From Tubiluchus corallicola (taxonomy: Eukaryota; Priapulida; Priapulimorpha; Priapulimorphida; Tubiluchidae), in NCBI GenBank assembly GCA_030141605.1, contig JAQGDQ010000471.1, positions 1-62,000 of the forward strand: a DNA stretch of 62,000 nucleotides. The letters run 5' to 3'. The position numbers and the translations under genes were made by a program. The notes under the pieces were generated by a model that saw only the letters and a program-made list of their open reading frames with translations, had not been told where the DNA came from and did no database searches. This document shows, piece after piece, positions 1-10,300 of this stretch (its first letter is position 1; each line of letters begins with the position of its first letter).

Positions 1-20
1 ATATATATATATATATATAT
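1..20. repeat. (AT)n microsatellite
   Basis: Pure AT dinucleotide run at the window edge; it probably extends further left. Confidence 0.95.
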
Positions 21-29
21 AAGATTCGA

Positions 30-500
30 GGCTACAGCCCGGACGAGGGCACCATTTGCGGCGATCTTTATATCAAAAGAAAGGTCTCGATCTAGTGTCG
101 TCTCATTGGGGGTTTATTTTTCGAATCGGGCCCACCGGGAGGAACGGGGGGCGAAAAACCTCCAAAAATGGCCCTTTTTCGGCCATTTTTTGCAAAACTT
201 ATACCTCTTATTTCTGAAGAACTGGAATGGGCCGAGGGTGGTGCTGGGTATGGATAGATAGCCCGTTCAGCGGTGGGTGTAGTAGGCATATTTAGAATTC
301 CCGAGAGGACCACGGAGTCCCGCAACGGGCGTTTTCCCGGACCCAACTCGCGATTTTTTCGAAATTTTGACCAAACAGCCTGCGGAAAAAACGTTCTAGC
401 GTCGCCTGGTGGGACTCTCGGAAGGAGATATACGGCTCATCAGAAACAGGAAGAACGGGGCTACACGATGATGTGGGCTATATGTTAGGGCTGGTCCACC
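30..500. other. GC-rich anomalous stretch, no gene recognised
   Basis: About 470 bases visibly richer in G+C than the AT-rich surroundings, with runs such as CGGGCCCACCGGGAGG and two inverted GGCC-containing blocks near 170-190. Short open frames on both strands (84 and 71 codons) have no recognisable motif and look incidental. It could be part of a dispersed repeat or foreign DNA; a genome self-search would tell. From 500 to about 1300 I see nothing further. Confidence 0.4.
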
Positions 501-1307
501 GAGAGGAGTACCGAGGAGTTAATTACGTGTTCTATTTTCGACAATTTTCGCCTTAGAAAACTGCTGACGCAAAGGCATTATTCTGACGTATCCATTATTG
601 CTTATAGCTTTAATTCAGCAAAAAGCTGCCTGCTGGCTTTGCGTCGAGAGAAAATAAAATAAGTTTGCATTAAGTATAATATTTTGAAAACCAGCAATAG
701 TATGTCTTCCCTTTAATTTTGATTTTAAATGCGTAATACTAAATCTATGTACAGTCGTTTTTCTCAACTCATTTGCTTTCTTGTTAAGCACTACTTATTG
801 TTTGTTACTATTTTCTTGTTTTTCCGATCTTGTTCTTTATTAAATAAATTTATTTGAGGTTCATCGCACCAAATCAAAGCCGTACTGCGTTTTGGCTCAT
901 CCACAATATTATTAAAGTACCAATTATATAACTTGTGTATGAGTTCACAGCTTACAGCATATAGAGGCAAATAATGGCTAATACGTTCAAAACGACATTA
1001 TTTGATTGAATATTAACCACTAAACGGTTAAAACTAAGTTTTATTTGACATATGCAATGTGTATATTATTGTTATGAATGAAAGAAAAATAAAAAATATT
1101 GTGTTTGAATTTATGTTTAAAATTAAATTTTAAAAATTAGGGGAAAGTTGAATTTGCAAAATCAGAATTTTCTTTCGGATAAATTTTGTGGCCCTGAAAA
1201 GGGCCGGTTGGTTATATTAGATCTCTTTGGCTTTGGTGTTCGGAAGCGGAAGTCTATCTCTATGCAGAAGTGGTTCTCTATGACAGCGTGCTTGGATAGT
1301 TCCAATT

Positions 1308-1532
1308 TCAGTTGAAGAAATTGTAAACGCAATAGTTGGGTCTGGTTGGGCGCCGTCTGTTGTTGTTGTATGGTCGTTGTCCATATGGTCTGTTTCTGTA
1401 CCTGTTTCTGCGATTTATATTTTGCTGTTGTTATAATTGTTGCTGTTGCTGTAATTATTGTTGTTGTTGTTGCTGTATGTGTGAAATTCGTTCAAGTTGT
1501 GTTTGCACGTGTGCCATGAATTGTCCAAGAAT
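1308..1532 (-). pseudogene. In-frame continuation of the Q-rich gene, broken by TAA codons
   Basis: The frame of the Q-rich exon goes on after the TAA at 1533-1535. It passes two more in-frame TAA codons (1455-1457 and 1431-1433), both inside CAA/CAG runs and each one substitution from CAA. It ends at TGA 1308-1310. After the last TAA the frame encodes a basic segment of repeated Arg/Asn/Tyr (for example NRRNRYRNRPYG) ending in NYCVYNFFN. The segment has coding character in the same frame as the upstream exon. It may be the old C-terminus of a gene that has gained nonsense mutations, a separate exon reached by unseen splicing, or an allele. All other genes here use standard stops, so a recoded genetic code is unlikely. 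Confidence 0.4.
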
Positions 1533-1537
1533 TTATT
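1532..1537 (-). terminator. AATAAA overlapping the stop codon of the Q-rich gene
   Basis: On the minus strand the TAA stop is embedded in AATAAA, so a transcript using it would have a 3' UTR of only a few tens of bases. This supports the short 77-aa reading of the gene. Confidence 0.35.
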
Positions 1538-1961
1538 GTTGGTGTTGTGGTTGTTGTTGTTGTGACTGTGGTGGCTGTTGTTCTTGTGGCTGTTGTTGTT
1601 GTGGCTGTGGCTGTTGTTGTTGTGGCTGTTGTTCTTGTTGCTGTTGTTGTCGTCTATTGCATGCCGGATTCAATTGCAATCCTTCCAGTCTCTGTAACAT
1701 AGACATATTTTTGTTAAAAAAACAAAGATTTTTCAAACAACATGGAAAATTATTCTTCATTTCATTTACATTCATTTTAAACCCAACATGTTATTCAGAA
1801 AACTTTAGACTTAAATCAGCAGTTTTAGATATTTTGATAATAAATGCTAATGTGTAGGGCTTAGTGATTGTTAAAATATTTATTACCTTCGAAATATTGT
1901 TTTTTCCTCCGAACACCAAAGGACAAACCGAAAGAACACCAAATAACAGGATTAAACGCAT
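1533..1961 (-). CDS. Small secreted Gln-rich peptide precursor (unnamed)
   Basis: Two exons, read on the minus strand: 1961-1887 (25 codons) and 1691-1533 (52 codons plus TAA), with a 195-bp GT-AG intron that keeps frame. The 77-aa product starts with a typical signal peptide (residues 1-18, MRLILLFGVLSVCPLVFG). A Lys-Arg pair at 25-26 lies exactly across the splice junction. Then come LEGLQLNPACN (27-37), Arg-Arg (38-39) and a Gln/Pro-rich tail to the end. Dibasic pairs flanking a short peptide suggest a secreted precursor cut by proprotein convertases, but this is inference. A TATA box lies at 1995-2004, and an AATAAA overlaps the stop codon. No family is recognised. The long Cys-rich frame on the opposite strand is only the reverse of the CAA/CAG tract. 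In-frame sequence continues after the stop (see 1308-1532), so the gene may be longer or decaying. Confidence 0.6.
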
Positions 1962-1994
1962 TTTGAGGTCGTGGTGAAACCTTGGCGGCTAGGG

Positions 1995-2004
1995 TATTTT
2001 TATA
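1995..2004 (-). promoter_or_regulatory. TATA box (TATAAAAATA) of the Q-rich secreted gene
   Basis: TATAAAAATA lies 34-43 bases upstream of the ATG at 1961 on the minus strand. At the usual distance of about 30 bases the transcript would start near 1970, giving a leader of about 10 bases. A TATA box with a tiny leader fits a highly expressed, tissue-specific secreted product. Confidence 0.5.
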
Positions 2005-2048
2005 GTTAGCCTGGGATTAAAGACGACGTTGTTAATTGTTCTTGTTAC

Positions 2049-2164
2049 GCGGACGTTAGAGTACACGTACTGTTTCAGATATTAAGCAGCAAAAATTTTT
2101 ATAGTGTGTACTCCAACGCGAGTGCGAAATATATCAATTCCAATCATAGTGTGTACTCTAACGC
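2049..2164. promoter_or_regulatory. Three copies of a GTGTACTCTAACGC-like motif upstream of the Q-rich gene
   Basis: One inverted copy (2049-2066) and two direct copies (2101-2119 and 2146-2164, each starting ATAGTGTGTACTC) lie about 45-160 bases upstream of the TATA box. Spacing and repetition suggest binding sites for one factor, but a local duplication would look the same. Confidence 0.35.
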
Positions 2165-3034
2165 CAGAGTAATGTAGTGCACGGTTAATCCTGTTTTCTA
2201 TCCGCCGAAGTGTATAATAAGTGTCAAGTTATTAATTAATATAACGTCGGGTAAATTTAATGTCTGATAAACTCAAGGTCCAGTGCCGGTAGTTTTTAAA
2301 TCTCTAGGCCGCCATAACCACAATTATCATGAAGTATCAACTATCATTTCACGCTGGTAACCCTGGCTTCGTCTTTATCTGCAGGTACCTAAAATTACAG
2401 ACCGCATTAAACATCTTCCTAATATTTCACATATTGCTAAATACACAACTAAACTAACAGCACAAGTACAAAAATTCATTTAAAGAACAGCAACATTTGT
2501 TAAATACTTGACAAACGCATTAAATGACAGTAAGATATTAATATAGGTGTAACTCTGTGATTTTCTGAATACTAGGCGCCCGCTCAATAAATACAGTTTC
2601 CTATCAATCTTTGTTCCCCATTTTTTCTCAATCGTGCATTTTTCAGTAGGTGCTCCAACATCTTAGGTTGGGAGCATGTCTAGACATGGCAAGAATCGAC
2701 TGCTACTTACTTATAATGGAAAGTATAAACTGCATTAATTTATTGTACATTTATAGAAAAGCGTTTATCCGTTTTCTGGTCAGGCGTGTGCAGCATCACA
2801 CCACTATCAAGTGAATCCCAATTAGTAGTGAACAATGGTTATCTATGATTCTCTGGTCTTAACTACGGCTTACACTACATTGTGGACACGTCCTGTTGCA
2901 GCGACTTGCACTCCACATTATTTTAAATGTAGTATGAAAAGAGCAAGCTCAATGTGAAGTTTGCGTCAGATTATTGTTCGCCCTTATACAATTTATCAAA
3001 AAACTTCTTTGGCAAAGGTGACTAACAATTTAAA

Positions 3035-3525
3035 GGACAAGAAAAGGAGGGCCGGAAGTAGGTTTCAGAAATGTCACTTTAAAAAATTATATTACTTTAT
3101 AGCAATTTTTTGCACAATTTATATCGTACTCACGTTATAGCAGTTTTTGCATAATTTATATCACACTCATGTTAAAAGCAATTTTTGCTTGTTTTCATTT
3201 TAAATCTTCCGCAATATTGTTTTGATTGCGCCATTATATGACGTCACTTATGCAAACGTAAATCAGGTGAAGAAAAGGCAACGTTAAATTTTGTTCATGC
3301 CAAATGGTAAAATGTTGCTGCCCCCCATCCTGGGTGTGCCAGTCACTAATCAAAAACGTATCTTTATTCTTATTTTTATCTAAGCCTGTATCAAATGACC
3401 CATTAAAATGGCTGTGCCTAATGGTCAGTATTAATGCCGTTGCAAGCCCCGCATGCAAAAAAAGGCATTATGTAAGTGGTATAAAGTTTTTATGTAAGTG
3501 GATGGTTTTCTTGTGCTTAATTTGA
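3035..3525 (+). repeat. Dispersed repeat family A, copy 1
   Basis: Similar to 13844-14480. Shared blocks in the same order include GGACAAGAAAAGG, CATTTTAAATCT, ATGACGTCACT, GGTAAAATGTTGCTG and CCATTAAAATGGCTGTGCC. No coding capacity; probably a non-autonomous mobile element of unknown class. Confidence 0.6.
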
Positions 3526-3728
3526 AAGTTAACTGAATTTTTAAAGATACAAAATATGTCTAATAAATATTTATATCAATTAATTATCATTCCCATAAGC
3601 ACGGCTTAAGAATTCAATATAATACAGTAGTTGTCATTATACTGTTAATACAGTGTATTGTCATGATCATGATTCTAAATATGTTAGGTTTTTAGAATCG
3701 AATGTTCTTGTAGCACACTTTCCTAATA

Positions 3729-3880
3729 GGTTTCATTTTAATTATTTAATTTTAGTACTCATGTTCGTTAGGCCTACCGTTTGTTAGCACGCGCTGATAA
3801 ACAAGGTTTCATTTTAATTATTTAATTTTAGTACTCATGTTCGTTAGGCCTACCGTTTGTTAGCACGCGCTGATAAACAA
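3729..3880. repeat. Tandem duplication, 76 bp x 2
   Basis: 3729-3804 is repeated at 3805-3880 with no difference that I can see, so the duplication is recent or conserved by conversion (or an assembly artefact). Confidence 0.9.
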
Positions 3881-4227
3881 GCAGTCTTACTCAAATGTCA
3901 ATGATAATAACAAACAAATCACCTACTGCATTACTTCGTGCAATTGTTGCAGACGGCTTAATATGGCGCAGTCTTTCCCGCTAAAAAAGCTACACTGTAC
4001 TTGCGCCACCTATTGCTAGAAATCACTAAATATTGAAAATCTGCCCCAACCGCGACAACTCTAGTACTTCAAGTGGCAATTTCTGTTCTATGGTCAACTC
4101 GGTACTCAATGCGTGTGCATTAATTTGAAAACTTCTAACCAATATTACTTGTTTCTAGTAGGGTCGAACTAATCTCATTGTTCCAATCGAATACAAATGT
4201 GTGCATAAAAAATAAAATAAAATAATT

Positions 4228-4309
4228 GATTAGTGCTTGAGTTAGGAAATTGCACATTATGACTAAAGGATTAGGGCTTGAATTAGGAAATTGCACATTA
4301 TGACTAAAG
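4228..4309. repeat. Tandem duplication, 41 bp x 2
   Basis: 4228-4268 and 4269-4309 share GGAAATTGCACATTATGACT and differ at two positions. Confidence 0.85.
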
Positions 4310-6337
4310 TTACTGTGATCAAAGAACGTGTACACACTGAATTGTGCTATATAATTTTTAAATGAACCTATACGAAGCAGCTCATCGGGCCCTAAGCAGC
4401 AGTAAAAGGTGACGAATTGTAAAAATAAAAAAAAGTTTAGTACGACGGTACAGCTGAGCTTTTAAGACGAGAACGTGACTGACCATACTGACTGACGTCA
4501 AATTCACTTTTTTTAAAAAAATATGCGCTTCGGGGAAATTGGTTTCCCATCTCCAGCTTCCAGTTCTGTCAACGAACTGCTTGTACCCTACTTCTTAGCT
4601 AGGCGCCGCTGCCTGCATTTTTTTCTTTTCATCTATGCAGTATTTTGGAAAGAAGTTTACAAAGGTTAACATCTAGGGCCGGATTGACTAACAAGTTTGT
4701 AAGAAACCTCGAACGAATTTAAATGCCTTCTTAGGTTACGAAACCTTTGTTCATAATTCACAATCTTATGAATAAATCATTTCGAAAGAAGCTTTGTAAA
4801 TCCACCCCGGCGGTCATAACTGTAAGTGAAATTTAGTTTACAATTTCATGTCAGTTTAATCAACATGAAGAGAAATTAAACGGAAACATTTAGACGTGAC
4901 GGCAAAGTACAGATTCTCGTTTCCTGATGTTAATGCTACTGTGGCTGATGCTTATTACCTGTGAAAGGACATTTTTGATGATTTTTGGCTCTATTTGAGA
5001 GCATTTCTAAGCAACAGAGGAGTTTGGCATCATGCAATTTCCATGCAAATTCACAACATTATAGCAAAAATTATTAAATTACAGTACTTACAAGAAAAAA
5101 TCGTAGGCACACGTAATATCTGCGCAGTAGACAGCACCAACGTGCCCTTACAGCATGATGCCCATCGCTGTGTTACTTTTTGCGGGAGCCTTGCAATCTC
5201 TAATGACTCAATAATGAGTTGTATAGTAGAACGTTGCAGGCAGGCGAATACTAGACTCAATGTCTGATCGCAGCGGGGCGACACTACAGTATGAAGAACC
5301 CCGATATCATACTAACTTCTCTATGTGTGAAACCACTGATTGGTGTGAGTGAAAAGGAAAAGGACAGATGCCGATCGAGTTTAAAAGTCGAAACAGGTCA
5401 ACAGCGGCATGTTCCCGGGATAATGTTAGTATGTCTCTGAATGTATTTAGTTAAATCTGTTTAGGTGTTATATTATGCACATGAATATGACTATCTCACT
5501 GTAATTTCAGCGCTAAATTTTCGCACATTATTAGGTCTACTACACTGCATTACAAATCCATACATAAACATATTTCTTCCAGTATAAGGAGGGCAGTGCC
5601 TAAATAACCACGTAGTATATAGTGGGATTGAAGGACAAAATAGACATAGGCATAGACATTTTTTATTTATCTCTTCATTTACACCTGATTATGGCGTAAA
5701 TTATTATTAGTTAATTAGGATAAATTATGCAGAAAGGAAAGAGTTAGGGGGTGCAGGAGAAAGTGTAACGAACAATTGGTCGTCAAGTCAGCTACCCTCC
5801 TAGGGTTAGTGTAAATTGTAAAAAAAATGGTAGCACTACTAATTATACGGTGTAATATAATTATGAAGCAGGTTAAGAAAATCAGTTGTGAAGAAATATA
5901 TGCAATGACGACCTGCCAAAAAAGGAAACAAAACATGTATGATAAAATGAAACTAAATAACGAAACGAAAATATGCAGTAGTATTCAATCAAATGTCTGT
6001 TAAGCATAATGCCGGAAGGACTATGGAACAAAAGAACTAATAATATATAAAGAAAGAAATCGGGTAAACAAAATATGCAATGAAATATGAGCATGGAACT
6101 GAATAGACAATATGACTATAAAAAATATAACAAAAAGATGATAACTGTGAAACAATGCGCAAGATAGTATAATAAAATGAATATATCTAGTGAGTAAAAC
6201 GCGAGGAAAGAAAGCGTTGTGCATAGAAAGTTTGACTATTTGCAAATCGTCCGTGTTCGATATTTCTGCATCTGGGCTGCAGATTTATAATTCTGAAAAA
6301 TTTCAGGAAGTATATTATATTTAAATCTATATAAAAA

Positions 6338-6700
6338 TTAGAGCTTGTGTATACTATTATGGTTAGAAATTATGGGATACATTGTGGAAAGGGGTGCTGC
6401 GCCATAGGTATGTATGCTGTATTCTAAATACGGTGAGAATACGTAAGAATATACATTTAATTTCACTGGTTTTATTAACAATATATTAATACTCCTAGAT
6501 ATTTTATTTGCTGCACTGATTGTGTTCTGGCATTTCTTATTGTCAAAAGTGAAAAAGTTAGTATCATCAGCAAGCGGTCTTGTATGTAATTGAGTATTAA
6601 AAGGCAGATCATTTATGTAGAGTAAGAAAAAGAGATGAGGCTCGAGGAACACCACACTGTGCATTTACCTGATCCTAGTTTTTATTTGTGATAGATGTAT
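6338..6700 (-). mobile_element. Non-LTR retrotransposon reverse-transcriptase relic
   Basis: A minus-strand frame carries FLLYINDLP followed by LADDTNFF, the standard order of RT motifs around the catalytic Asp pair in jockey/CR1/L2-type elements. Spacing after the Asp pair is compressed and the rest of the element is missing, so it is a short dead fragment. Confidence 0.75.
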
Positions 6701-7343
6701 ATTGTTAAAATGTGCTGCACTTTGCAACTGCTGATAATTTTTAAAAGTATTTAAGACATTTTGTATGCATGCTATGCTAATCTGTAGAAAATCATCTCTA
6801 AAGTGCTGTACCTTGCACAGTTTTCTGTGCTATGTAGATTTTTTTAGTTTTACCATTTTATCGCTATTTTTAGTCTATTGTTATTGGCTTAAATCAAAAT
6901 AACTATTAACAGATCAAATAACTGTCAGTTTTAAAATTTTATTAATTTTAAAGGCAGAAAATATTCTCGTTTTGCACGGGATACAACGGGCATGAAAATG
7001 TTAACCAGAAGGAAGGGATTTGACAAACTGTTGAAGGAAGAAATTTGAGAAATTTGACATCGGTGTCCGACTGCGTGTGCTGTATGACGATATTAGTGAT
7101 TAAACCTGACTAGAATAGAATGTATCCAAAACAAGTTCGCATATTTTGCCTGTAAGTGAATCAACGTGAAACGAGTGAACGACGTCAAAGAGGCGAACAA
7201 GAATTGATCACAGACTAACTAATATTAAAGGAGCATACCTCGCTGCTTTTAGTGGTTTATGTGGGACCTGTGGATAAGAAACATTCATTTTCAAATTTGT
7301 TTGTGTTTAATATTTGTGAATACGTAAACTTCGAAAACCAACA

Positions 7344-10300
7344 ATGGGGAAAGGTTTCAATAATTTTATGGGCAAAAAGGATTTTCATCCTGCATCATAT
7401 GCTAACATAAAAAGAGTAAGTTTCATAATTTAAAAATGAAAGTTTTGGACTTTTTGTTTCATTTTATTTTGATTTTGTTTCATTTTGTTTTGTAAATTTC
7501 GTATATTTATAATTATATGGCTATACCAGTAGTACTAGTCTGGCAGCTGTTGTCCTAACACTTCAATCCGCAGCTATTTTTGCTTTTTTAGTATTAAAAT
7601 GTTCCCTTAGGTGGATTTTTGCTTGTGCTGTATTTTGCTGGACCACTAAGCAAGGACTTATTTTAGGCCGACTGGCATTTGCAGGTCTGTATGAGATGTA
7701 GTATGCCAACTTACAATGTGTACATTAGTGTTTATGAGAGCTTTCGTAATTAGATCATTATCCCTGAGGTCACACTAGTGTATTTTTCTTATTATTCAGG
7801 TTTGGATAGCTGAGCAGAAGAAAGCTGATTTTGAAAAGAAACAGGAAGAGCTAAAACTGCAGTATGAAAAAGAACAAGAATTATACAACAACAGGTAAGC
7901 ATGCCAGTAGCTGTGGTTTCTCTCACAAAATTAATGTCAGGCTAAGGTAGGGAGGCACCAAATATTCGGATTACCGATTTTCTTCCCCGAATATCAGTGC
8001 AAAAATCCAGCACACTTCGGTTATAAATATTTAATTGTTGTATTTAATTGTTTGCAAAAACAATTGAGCAGCACTACACTGATTTTAGATTTTTTCACAG
8101 AATGCTTAGTGATTAACGTCACATAAGTGCATTATAATAGTTAATGTGTTTACCACTCGGTAACAGCTAGTTGATAGACTTCCACATTCATTTTTTTCAA
8201 CTCTGTCATATGTTTTAGGGCGTTGTTGGGCAATGACGAAAAGCTAAAACTAGGGCTGAGCTTCATGTACGATGCGCCACCTGGTGCAAAAAAAGAGCGA
8301 GAAAAAGAAGACGATGAACCCGAGTACAAATTTGAGTGGCAGAGGAAGTACACGGCTCCACGAGAATCGTAAGTCGGTTTTGCAGTACGAACTGTTCTGC
8401 TTTGGTGTTGCTGCCCTCATTGTGTGATTGATGTTCTCTTATGTACGCTTCTGTCTTGATGTGACGTATAGGAACTAACTGCAATACAATTCTCAGCAAC
8501 TAGCCTCGAATGCTGTGTTCCTAAGTCAGTTTATGCAGGCACTCACACTATATTATAGAAAGAAACAGCTTTATTAAAACTTTGAAATATGCAAATAGTA
8601 GAAACATTTGAAACATCAAGCGTGTTAACGTCTGGCTTGTTTTTACTAGCTGAAACGTCTGGCTTATTTTTGCTAGCTGAAACGTCTGGCTTGTTTTTGC
8701 TAGCTGAAACGTCTGGCTTGTTCTTACTAGTCGAAATATTTGGCTTGTTTTTACTAGTTGAAAATTTAGCTTGTTTTTACTAGTTGAAACGTCTGGCTTG
8801 TTTTTACTACATGAAACGTTTGGCTTGTTTTTGCTACATGAAACGTTTGGCTTGTTTTACTAGTCGAAAAATTTGACTTGCTTTGCTAGTCGAGACATTT
8901 GGCTTGTTTTTACTAGAAGAACACTTGACTCGTTTTGTCTTTGTTTCAATAATATTTTAAAAACATATTTATATCAGAAAGATCCTAGTGATATTACAAG
9001 TAATTCTTAGCAACTATTATTTTCCTTTATATTAGCCATCTTTAGCATTAAAAATATTACTTTTTGTAGCCACTTGTCAATCCAGTTGTCAAAAACTTGT
9101 TGATGATTGTTGAAGATTGTTGAAGACGTTGTTTTGGAAAGTTTTAACATTTTTTGCTGTTGTAGGTATGCTAGAAATGATGAAGCTATTAGGGATCAAC
9201 CGTTTGGTATCGAAGTTCGCAATGTCCGGTGTTTAAAGTGTCGCAAATGGGGACACATCAATACAGACAAGGTGTGTCCTCTTTATGGCAAGTCTAGCTT
9301 ACTGAATGAACCTGCGAATGCTGAAGCCGAAACAGAAGAGAAAGGTAATAAAGGTGCAGTCAGTCTTACAGGTCTAGAGTGGTTAATATTGGTAGAGTTT
9401 ATTGAGTTAAATCAAAACAGGTTGGTCTTGCATAGCCACCCCATTTTGAAATTTGAAGTATGGTGAAAGGTATACATTTAAGAGATATAATTGCCAAAGA
9501 ATTTCTGGTAAATAAATAACAGGTTTAAGAACATAATTAATGGCCGGTAAACCCAACTGGTGATGGTATCGCAATTGAGTATAATTTTTAACAGCTCAAG
9601 CATTCTATGAGCATGTTGCAATGCTTGCAAAAGGGAAAATTCAAATACAGTGCTACTGTACAGCATTCAGTGTGATATAGAAAAACTCCGCAAATTTTAA
9701 GTTTTAAGTTTAAGATTTCAAGTTCACGCACGCGTGAGTTTTCGAATGTGTATACTACGTCTCAACTGAACACCTCTGAACTGAAAGGTACAAAGCCCTT
9801 GTTTTTTGTGCAACTTGTTTCTAAGAATCAAGCACTAGTGTTTCTAACTAGTGAAATGCGTGTAACAACGAAGACCTAGCGAAGTGAACGCAAAATTGGC
9901 TTTTTGAGGTAATAATTCTTTCACGCAAGTCATTCTTGGAAAACTAGTATGTTCCCTCTTAATATTTTATATGGTAGGTTGTTTTGAGCTATAGTTTAAG
10001 ACTGGGCCTGGTATTCCTTTAAACTGGGCATTTTTTCCCATACCAAGAGGAAAATTTTATTTTTACGATTCTGCAGCACTCTTTGTTTAGTAAATTGTAA
10101 CCAAAATTTGTAGCACTTTTCCTTGCAAATTTATTCCACTGGTGATTCGTTGTTTTTAGAATTAAGACACAGCAGCAAACTTATAAACAGGCGCATCTTA
10201 TTGGGCTTTCTTACTGGCCAATTGCAAGACAGTTGACATTTGTGCTGGCCAATTGCAAGTCAGTTGACATTCTTGCTGGTTGTTTGCTGAACATAACGAC

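Larger units (their letters stand above)
2200..7343. other. Intergenic region, repeats only
   Basis: No conserved coding region seen between the Q-rich gene and CIR1. It holds a copy of dispersed repeat A (3035-3525), two local tandem duplications (3729-3880 and 4228-4309) and a minus-strand reverse-transcriptase relic (6338-6700). A 90-codon open frame at 4995-5267 has no recognisable feature. The CIR1 promoter should lie in the last kilobase; no TATA box is evident. Confidence 0.6.

Noticed and set aside
1336-1857. Cys-rich 173-codon plus-strand frame
   Set aside because: It is the reverse of a CAA/CAG (Gln) tract; TGT/TGC repeats make it Cys-rich. The minus strand has a signal peptide, splice sites and a TATA box.
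1308-1961. Non-standard genetic code with TAA as Gln
   Set aside because: CASC3 ends at TAA exactly at the end of a long frame, and the other conserved genes use normal stops; decay or splicing is simpler.
4995-5267. 90-codon plus-strand frame
   Set aside because: No homology recognised and open on both strands; left as chance.
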